A stretch of 64,000 nucleotides of DNA, taken from assembly GCF_027409185.1 (NCBI RefSeq), contig NC_084469.1:86165418-86229417 (forward strand), written 5' to 3'. The position numbers and the translations under genes are program-made. The notes below the pieces were generated by a model. The model had not been told where the DNA came from, searched no databases, and was given only the letters and a program-made list of their open reading frames with translations. Shown piece after piece: positions 57,190 to 64,000 of the stretch. This DNA comes from Cynocephalus volans. Taxonomy: Eukaryota; Chordata; Mammalia; Dermoptera; Cynocephalidae. Every line of letters starts with the position of its first letter. Within the stretch, counting starts at the first letter, position 1.

Positions 57190-58450
57190 TTTAAGGCTTA
57201 GTGTTTCCTCCTTGGGGAGGAAGAAGGGGGCCATCTAATGATCCATGTGCTTGCTTGTCTTGTTCCATGACAGTAGACTGAGCAGTGAGCCGAGATTTGA
57301 TGAACTCCAGGAGAGGGAGCTGCATAGAGGAGGGGCGCAGTGAAAGTCTGGTAATTGAGTGAACAAATCGCTCCTTGCATTGCTCTCGGAACTATATGTA
57401 GGGAGAAGGCAACAGTAAGGAAATGATATTTAACAGTAGAGATGGAGGCTCAGGGAGCACAGTTCTGGATCTTCTGAATGCATTAGATGCTTAAGGTCTT
57501 CATGGATACAGGTGACATGACTGTCCCAGGCTGTCCCCAGAGTAGGTGCTTTCCTTATGGTGAGCTGGATCACCATGGGAGTGGAGATGAGGGATACCCT
57601 GCCACTATCCCGTGCATACTGAGACTGGTGTAGTTTCATCTGTATTAGGTTACAGGTGAATGTGTTCAGCCCCACAGTACACAGACAGTTCCAGATCAAG
57701 GGTCCAGGAGCCACTGGGGGGACTTGGCTCAGAGGCTTGATGTTCTTTCCAAGGCAGAAGGATATGGGTCAAACAGTGACAATGTTCCCCCTCGACCTTG
57801 CTCCCCTGAAATGCCAAAGAAGCAGTGTCTGCAGGTGCTGACACACACACTGAGTGACACTGGCAGCCACAATGCCCATCAGTGGTGGGTGTGCCTCCGG
57901 GTGTGTGCATTTAAGAGGCCCTGTGAACCGCTTGAGTCATCAATGATGCTCTTGAATGGCAAATTGGTCAGAGTTGCACAATGGTAATAATGATCACTCT
58001 ACCCGTGACCTTTCTAGTGCATTTACATTTTATCACAACATGCATAGCCTTCCCATTGGCTGGGTCATTCCTTATTCACAATAACCCAGCATGCAGGGGG
58101 ACGCATCCTGTGTGGATGAGAAAGGGACAGCGTCTGACATGTCTCCCTCTATTGTTGCATGGTAATCTTTATCACCAAAGGAGACTTTTGAGTTAGGCCC
58201 ACTTTTTCTTCCTTTTTTAAAAGTGGAGGCACTCAAATGTGACTTTGCATCCCTAACGTTATCAGAGCCATAATGATGAAGCTCCAGAGCCATTGCTGCT
58301 CCTACCCTCCTACCATGTGCCAGGAGTGGGGCTAGACCAGAGTGGCCTAAAATCAGAAAGCAAGGGGGTGCTCCAGGGGATATCACAGGATTCTGGGTTC
58401 TTCAGGTCCACTTTACTTCAAGACATTAATTTCCAAAAAGAGATCACTTT
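57190..58450. other. Intronic sequence, nothing recognised
   Basis: No exon or named repeat. Small overlapping frames on both strands have no domain. Confidence 0.4.
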
Positions 58451-58452
58451 AG

Positions 58453-58530
58453 TGTGTGAGTGGAAGTGTGTGTGAGTGTGTTTGAGTGTGAAATATGAGT
58501 TGAATGTTGTTGTGTTTGTGAGTGTGTGTA
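58453..58530. repeat. Degenerate (TG)n / TGTGAG repeat
   Basis: Drifting GTGTGAGTG and TGTTTGAG units on the plus strand. Confidence 0.75.
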
Positions 58531-58844
58531 CTTTCCCATGCTTGTCATGCAGAGACTCAACCTGTAAGGCCTAAGCAGGGACTGGATTCAAGAGACAACC
58601 CCAGAAGGCTCACATACTGTATTTTCAGCCCTGTCCCCCATCAGCCATATGTAATCAATTAGGTGTGTACCTCCATTTGCTCATTTACTCATGTATTTTG
58701 AATCACTGGAGAAATTGCATTCCTCTTCAGCTTATAGAAAAGTATTAACTGCTGAAGAGAGAAATGAATGCATAGGAAATAAAAAGTTCAGCAGCTGCTG
58801 CCTTCCGGGCTCTGGGTCCTCTGCTTGGTGCTTGTTGTCTGGAT

Positions 58845-58935
58845 GAGGGGGGTACTAGGGTGCCCATTTCACAGGGAGGACATGAGGTTTGACGAGGTTG
58901 GGTCAGTCGCCCAAAGTCCCACAGCTAGAGCCCTC
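58845..58935 (-). repeat. MIR SINE fragment, minus orientation
   Basis: 'gcccatttcacagggaggac' with 'cgcccaaagtcccacagcta' matches the reverse MIR core. Confidence 0.65.
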
Positions 58936-59352
58936 CAGGCCTGTGGTTGCAGTCTGCTGGGCACTCTGCAGGGGGTGCGAGTGGAGAGCAGGCAGCTAGA
59001 AGCTGAGGAGCAGCTCCAGGCTGCTCCAGGCTGTTCAGCTGAGTTGTCATTGCTGTTTTCATGTGAGCCTTTAGGTTACAGTGCCAAGAATAAAAATAAG
59101 CCTGGCTATTTTTCACTCATAGTTGGTACTTCTTTTTCTTCTGTTTTTTTCCCGATGCCATTGAAATAGAATTCTAATTTTTACTTAAAATATGTAATCT
59201 TAATAAATTGCTGCATTATTACATGTTGCTTGATATATTTAAAGACCACCTCTTTTCCCAGAAGAGCTCATCTCCAATAATATAATCACAATCAATAGAA
59301 AAACATGTTCCTATATACAATATCTGCTCTTTTTTGAGGGCCTATCTGTTCA

Positions 59353-59395
59353 GATAAAAGAGACATTATGTCTCAGATAAAAGAGATAAAAGAGA
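59353..59395 (+). repeat. Three-copy GATAAAAGAGA minisatellite
   Basis: GATAAAAGAGA begins at 59353, 59376 and 59385, the last two overlapping. The larger unit CAGATAAAAGAGACATT is partly duplicated. Each unit carries a GATA core. Confidence 0.85.
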
Positions 59396-59404
59396 CATTG
59401 CCTT

Positions 59405-59463
59405 TCTATCCATCCATCCATCTATGTATATGTGTGTATACATATGTATATGTATACACATGT
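59405..59463. repeat. (ATCC)n then (TATG/CATA)n microsatellite
   Basis: 'tatccatccatccatctatg' leads into alternating TATATGTG and TATACATATG, an internally palindromic stretch. Confidence 0.88.
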
Positions 59464-59469
59464 GGACTG

Positions 59470-60140
59470 CTAGGATGTCACAATTTTTAAATAATATGAC
59501 TTTATATTTCATTTTCAAACATCCCAATTGTAGATTTTTCATCATTTACACATGATGTGTCTTATACATTTTTAAAGTTTTATGTGATTGACTTATTTTT
59601 GTAGAGCAGTCATTTGAATGTCTCCAGACACATGACCTCTGTCAGCTCTCCTTGACCTCAAGGCCAGGAGGAGAAAGGTCTTTGGGGACTCAAATTCTTC
59701 TTGATCTTAGGTAACTCATATCCAGCAAGGGCTTGGTGGAAATTCATGTTCTGTAGTGCAGTGGGCAGGGGGCAAGGGAAGGGTGGTGGGCAGAGAAGAT
59801 GAGGTGAAGGGTCCCTCCCTTGGTTGACCTCAGAGGTATCTGCAGGTCCAAGTGTGTGGTCCACTCCAGCTACCCCACCCACTGTGGGTCTTTAGAATCC
59901 AAAGCCAAGATGGCATTTCCTCCGGGAGTGCTCCCAAGCCTACCTTTTGGGCCAGCTGTTTTTGCCAGAGAAGCTAATGGTTTTCTAAAGAATTTCTTAG
60001 GTTATATTAAATCATTCTCCTCAGAGCAGATGCTTTCTTGGGATGGGTTTAAGTTCCAATCGATACTGCAGCTTCAGGAAAGGCTACTCCTGCAAGAGGC
60101 TTGGTTATGGCTCTCATGATCCAAGGCTCATTCCTGATCC
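59470..60140. other. Intronic sequence, nothing recognised
   Basis: No exon or named repeat. Confidence 0.4.
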
Positions 60141-60144
60141 ACAA

Positions 60145-60290
60145 ATCTCAGTGAGATACAGTAGGATGGGTCTCAGAGGCAAAATCTTTGGCTTCTTATT
60201 CCAGCAGTGCTACTACTTTGCTGTGGGACCTTTCTTACTCTCAGACCCTCAGTTTTTTCATCTGTGCAATGGAAGTGTGCCAGGCCATTC
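60145..60290 (+). repeat. MIR SINE
   Basis: 'ggcaaaatctttggcttctt', 'tactttgctgtgggaccttt', 'agaccctcagttttttcatc' and 'tgtgcaatggaag' follow the MIR core. Confidence 0.75.
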
Positions 60291-60549
60291 TCTAAGCTCC
60301 CTGTCAGCTTCGAGCTTGTTTGACTCTCCTTCTGGTGCTATTGGGCACTGATCAAGACATGTAGAGGAAGGTCTAACCCTGTCACGCAGAGGTTCGGCCT
60401 TTTCACCCCGGGTACAGAGTCTCAGACCCCAAAAGTGCGTATCAGGGGCTGATCATCTACTTTATGAAAAGGTTCCCACCCACCCCATGCCTTATTAAAG
60501 GGAGTAACCATTGAATACTAAATAAGAACAAATACCACCACTGCCCATG

Positions 60550-60790
60550 TTGACTAAAAGCTTAATGCTTGCCAGATATCATGCTAAGCCCTATTCCTGC
60601 CTTGTCTCATATGCTCCAGAAACACCCCTAAGTGCTAAGCGTGATTTATCATTCCTAGTTCATTGAAAAGGAAGCTGAGATTTGGAAAAGTCAAAAGTTT
60701 AAGGTCACTCACTTGCAAATGGTGGACACTGGATTCAGCCCATGATTATCTGACATCATAGCTCATGCTCTGAACCACTGCAAACTTTCC
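60550..60790 (-). repeat. MIR SINE, minus orientation, near full length
   Basis: 'ttgccagatatcatgctaag', 'ccctattcctgccttgtctc', 'ggaagctgagatttggaaaa', 'tttaaggtcactcacttgca' and 'catgctctgaaccactgcaa' follow the entire reversed MIR. Confidence 0.85.
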
Positions 60791-60794
60791 AGAT

Positions 60795-62105
60795 ACTAAA
60801 AGTGTTTACTTCTAGATCCCCATTGAAAACTATTTCCTATCTTCACTGGCATGATGGGCTATGTTTTACTTGTTTCACTGGTCTCTCCTGTCATATTTGA
60901 ACTCCTCTAATGGACCTGGATCCTGTCTTCTCCATCAGCTGAGCAGTGAGGAGCTCATTTTGTGAAAGTGAAGTGTTTGGAGATGCTGCTTCTTAAAGAC
61001 TAGTCAATACTGAGAATAATGCATGCCTGAAACGCTCACATAAGTCAATGGGAAAATAGAATTTGATTCACAGTAATTCTGTATCTTTCACAGAGCTTTT
61101 GAGGACCACACCAATGGCAGGGCATGAGGCACATCTTATTTGGTTTCAGGTCCTAAAGGGAGGTAGTTTGTGCAATGGGACCCCCGGGGATGTGGGTCTA
61201 GGGGAGAGACCTTGGGTCTGCTGAGCATTCTGGCAGGGGTGAAGGGTAAGGGAAAGTAAGGTCTAAAAGAACTGAATTTATTCAATAAGTACCGTAGACT
61301 ATAATATTTTAGCTCATGGACCAAGTTGACACATTCAGATCTTTGCCTGAAGGACCCCAGCTGGTCAAATGCCAGGAGATGAACATCAATCCTTGGGTGT
61401 TATATGTAATCCAGGGAGAATGGAGCTGTTTTCCTTAAGCAATGGAGGTTAAGTGAGAATGGACCTGTAGGTTGAATTGCCTGTCCTGAATCTGGAAAAT
61501 CTAGCTTTTCTGATCTAAATTGCAACCCTGGTCTGCATGTTCTGGAACAGGGGCAGGGCTGGCTGAGAGTGCAGGAGAGAAGGGCTTTTGTTAGCTAGCT
61601 AGAATCTGGGAGAGGAGAGTAGGTACCCTTAAACTTGGGGTGGGAGTGAGGTGACCAGGGCAGGAGGCACTCCAAGGGAAATGGTGAGTGGTCAAAGAAA
61701 TCAAACTGCATACAGCCAGGCCAAGTCCACAGAGGAAGAGAGAGGGCCAATTTGGTTGAAGCCTCCCTGGGGAGCAGCCAGGAGGTTAATGGGAGAGAGT
61801 CACAATGACTGGGGGTGGGGTGGGGGGTGGGGGGGATTTGTCATCATTTCATAGACCTGCAAGTTTAATCAAATTAGCCAATAGGGACACACATCTTCTC
61901 AATATACTTTATTTTCTTAGGAAAAAGAACCAAAGATCTAAGATGGCTCTGTGCCCCTCCAGCAAACTATGAGGGCGTAGGCTGCATATCAAAGTTCTGT
62001 ACCTATGGATGTCACGCGGCAAGGGAGTAGGAGATGCTGGTATAAAGTCCCTGAGGCATGTGAATGAGCTTAGGGACACTGTCGTTCTCTTTTTCTGTCT
62101 CTCTT
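60795..62105. other. Intronic sequence, nothing recognised except a G-rich run
   Basis: No exon or named repeat. 61809-61837 is G-rich (GGGGGTGGGGTGGGGGGTGG and onward) and quadruplex-capable. Confidence 0.45.
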
Positions 62106-62109
62106 CTTT

Positions 62110-62815
62110 TATATTTTAAGTTGGATTTCTAATTCACTCTCTACGCCAAAATAAATCCCCAAAGTGGCAAGGAGTTAAATGCAAAACAAAAATTTAACAG
62201 AAACATATAAAGACTTAAAAGAAAATGTAAGTATTGTTATAATCATGGGAAAGGGGTGCTCTTGTGAAATCATAACATTAGAATCAGAAACTCTAAAAGT
62301 AAAGGTTGACAAATTTTACCTCCATTCATTTTACTTCTTCAGTTAGCACAGTACCGGCAAATTGTGGTACTCAATAAATATTTGTTGGATAAGTTCGACT
62401 GTATAAAAATAAAATACTTCTAAGCAACACATACACACACACCCCTTTCAAACCCAACCATAAAGTGCAGAAGACAATATGAGACCAAATATTTGCTACA
62501 TGTATGAGAAAGAAAGGGTTAATATTTCTGGGACAAAGAAATAAGCTCTTGCAAATCAATAAGAAAAAGACAAATCCTCCAATAGAAAAATGGTCAAAGG
62601 ACATGAGCAGGCAATTCAGAGAAGAAGAAATACAAATGGTCAATAATCAAAGCACAGTAATGGAAATCTTTGCAGCCATTAAATGAGTGAGGCTGACCTG
62701 TATTTACTGGCTTGGAAAGATGCCCACGACATATTGTTGAATGGAAAAAGTGGGCTACAAAACAGCAGGTAGAGTATGATTCCATTTATGGAAAATTATA
62801 TGAGAGTATCTCAGT
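62110..62815 (+). repeat. L1 fragment (ORF2 end) interrupted by an L2/MIR tail
   Basis: 'tggcaaggagttaaatgcaa', 'cataacattagaatcagaaa', 'gaaagaaagggttaatattt', 'tgcaaatcaataagaaaaag' and 'gacatgagcaggcaattcag' are a well-known old L1 ORF2 C-terminal and 3' segment. The L1 phrase 'gacaaatt[t]...gactgtataaaaataaaa' is split at about 62316-62392 by 'actcaataaatatttgttgg' material. A deletion before 'tttgcagccattaaatgagt' joins to a later L1 block. No open reading frame survives. Confidence 0.85.
62316..62392 (+). repeat. L2/MIR 3' tail inserted into L1
   Basis: 'agttagcacagtaccggcaa', 'attgtggtactcaataaata' and 'tttgttggataag' are the terminal bases of L2/MIR, lying between two halves of one L1 phrase. 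Confidence 0.6.
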
Positions 62816-63099
62816 CCACATTCTTTGTGCAAATAATAGGAAGGCTCTCAAAGTTGCTTAAGCAAAAAAGAAAATTTGAGGAAGACAAGAGCTTGCCATC
62901 ACCCCTTGTCAAGCCAGCAGACAGACACATGGCCCCACTCTGGGTGGGCTGGGGTCAGGAGCTTGGGCAGTCACCAGCCAGCAGCTTTCCCATCCCCTGT
63001 CTCTTTGGGGCCAAAGCATCTCTTCGCCTTTTTGTTTTTTTGGCTTCTCTTTCTCTTCCCTGGCCAGCTAGACAGTGGGATTGAGAGCAATTTTTATTA

Positions 63100-63300
63100 A
63101 TTTAAAAATATATTTCTGTATGACTTGGCTTTTTTTTTTTTTTTAACGAACACATATAATGTTTAAATTTAGGAAAAACTTTATATTTTTAAAAATAGAA
63201 AATTCAGTTAGGAAATGTGACTAAGGAGTTCGTATCTTTAGTGTAGAGAGTTCCTACAAATCAATAAGAAAAATAATACCCCAACCCAAAGAAAAAATTG
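63100..63300 (+). repeat. AT-rich L1 tail and short L1 ORF2 fragment
   Basis: A T run (63130-63144) precedes AT-rich sequence. Then 'agagttcctacaaatcaata' and 'agaaaaataataccccaacc' match the L1 block also seen at 62545-62580. Confidence 0.6.
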
Positions 63301-63324
63301 GCCACCTAAGTGCTCTTATTTAGC

Positions 63325-63478
63325 GAGTGTTTACTAAGTGTGAGGCACTTACAGAACATTCTACAAGGATTACCTCTTCCAGGACTTTACGAGGCAGACA
63401 CAATTTCTTCCCTCTCTTCCTCCCACCTTCCTTCCTCTTTCCCTCCTTCCCACCTTCATTCTTTCTTTCTTCCTCCTC
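63325..63478 (-). repeat. MIR 3' part (minus) plus (TTCC)n pyrimidine tract
   Basis: 'agtgtttactaagtgtgagg', 'cacttacagaacattctaca' and 'ggactttacgaggcagacac' are a reversed MIR. 63408-63478 is a TTCC/TTCT-rich pyrimidine tract. Confidence 0.68.
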
Positions 63479-63479
63479 C

Positions 63480-63640
63480 AGTAAATATCCACCCACCGAG
63501 CATCTACTTTCTCTTGGGTAGGCCTAAATTCCAGAGATTCAAGTTGCTGCCCTCATGGAGCTTACATTTTTACTATCTGCATTTACTGTCAAGAAGGCTG
63601 AGACCCAAAGAAGCCCTGACTCTGCACACCCATCTCTGAT
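63480..63640 (-). repeat. L2-like fragment, minus orientation
   Basis: 'ccaccgagcatctactttct', 'agattcaagttgctgccctc' and 'atggagcttacatttttact' are the reversed L2 3' end. Confidence 0.6.
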
Positions 63641-63649
63641 GGAGATGTC

Positions 63650-64000
63650 ATATGATTCTCAAAATATGAACGTGCAACTCCCAGAAGAAGAAAAACAAAT
63701 GGCCAATAAGCATATAAAAATATTTTAACCAGATTAGCAATCAAAGAAAACAATTTAAAAATAGTTTTGGTGTATTCATTGATTGATTTGCTCCTTGGAC
63801 CCCCCAAAGATTAACCAGACTGATAATGGATATTGTCTATAAGACTGGGAGACATCAGACAGTCCCTTAGTTTGCCAGAAGGTGTTCATATTTACATAAA
63901 GTTTCTGGAGAGTAATTTGACAAACATGTCAAAAGCCCCCCCCATGTGTCTATCCATTGTTTTAGCAATTCCTCTTTTATGTAATTATTCATATACATAT
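63650..64000 (+). repeat. L1 fragment continuing beyond the window
   Basis: 'aacaaatggccaataagcat', 'ataaaaatattttaaccaga', 'ctggagagtaatttgacaaa' and 'catgtcaaaagcc' with 'ttttagcaattcctctttta' follow the L1 3' region after the block at 63230-63300. The same L1 was apparently split by the MIR/L2 insertions. It is truncated by the window edge. Confidence 0.8.

Noticed and set aside
63310..63639. 109-residue Ser/Pro/Leu-rich frame
   Set aside because: Runs through a MIR fragment and a TTCC pyrimidine tract.

Overview
This window is nuclear DNA from a placental mammal. It carries one recognisable gene, ZNF536, a brain-expressed C2H2 zinc-finger transcriptional repressor, and only its large first coding exon lies here (18703-20874, plus strand). 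The rest is intronic or 5'-flanking sequence. I see no bacterial-type genes, operons, CRISPR arrays, functional RNA genes or intact mobile-element genes.

Organism. Old mammal-wide repeats (MIR, L2, MaLR LTR, Tigger and hAT DNA elements, ancient L1 tails) occur throughout, so this is a therian genome. No Alu, B1/B2, bovine BovB or carnivore SINEC elements were noticed. The one young-looking SINE (34620-34759) is tRNA-derived, has a 17-bp target-site duplication and contains the block GGATCCTATATAGGA next to its B box. From memory this resembles the tRNA-Ile-derived CYN SINEs of colugos (Dermoptera), so a colugo is my best guess (about 0.6). The protein is close to human ZNF536 as I remember it, with scattered substitutions.

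Layout. 1-18702: upstream intron or 5' flank, with MIR/L2 fragments, simple repeats, a G-run cluster near 1.5 kb, a CpG-rich patch near 9 kb, a good CTCF-like motif near 14.2 kb, and low-repeat AT-rich stretches at 12.36-13.64 and 17.46-18.7 kb. 18703-20874: coding exon, GC- and CpG-rich, encoding residues 1-723 plus the first base of codon 724, with seven C2H2 fingers. 20875-64000: at least 43 kb of the following intron. Its first 4 kb are nearly repeat-free and look like conserved regulatory DNA. After that come an L2/MIR/L1 patchwork, a TG-rich low-complexity tract (31.66-32.34 kb), an L1 interrupted by the SINE (34.57-35.19 kb), a compound TG/AG microsatellite (40.2 kb), a solo MaLR LTR (44.5-44.9 kb) and broken L1 3' ends (48.5, 50.7, 62.1-64 kb).

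How it works together. The exon supplies the N-terminal half of the protein. In the human gene as I recall it, the remaining fingers and C-terminal region come from a distant downstream exon. The surrounding DNA probably acts as long-range neural regulatory sequence, supported here only by low repeat content, retained CpGs and SOX/POU-type motifs. I did not find a convincing previously undescribed system. The leads worth checking are the candidate conserved blocks, the CTCF site, the structure-forming tracts and the nested repeats.
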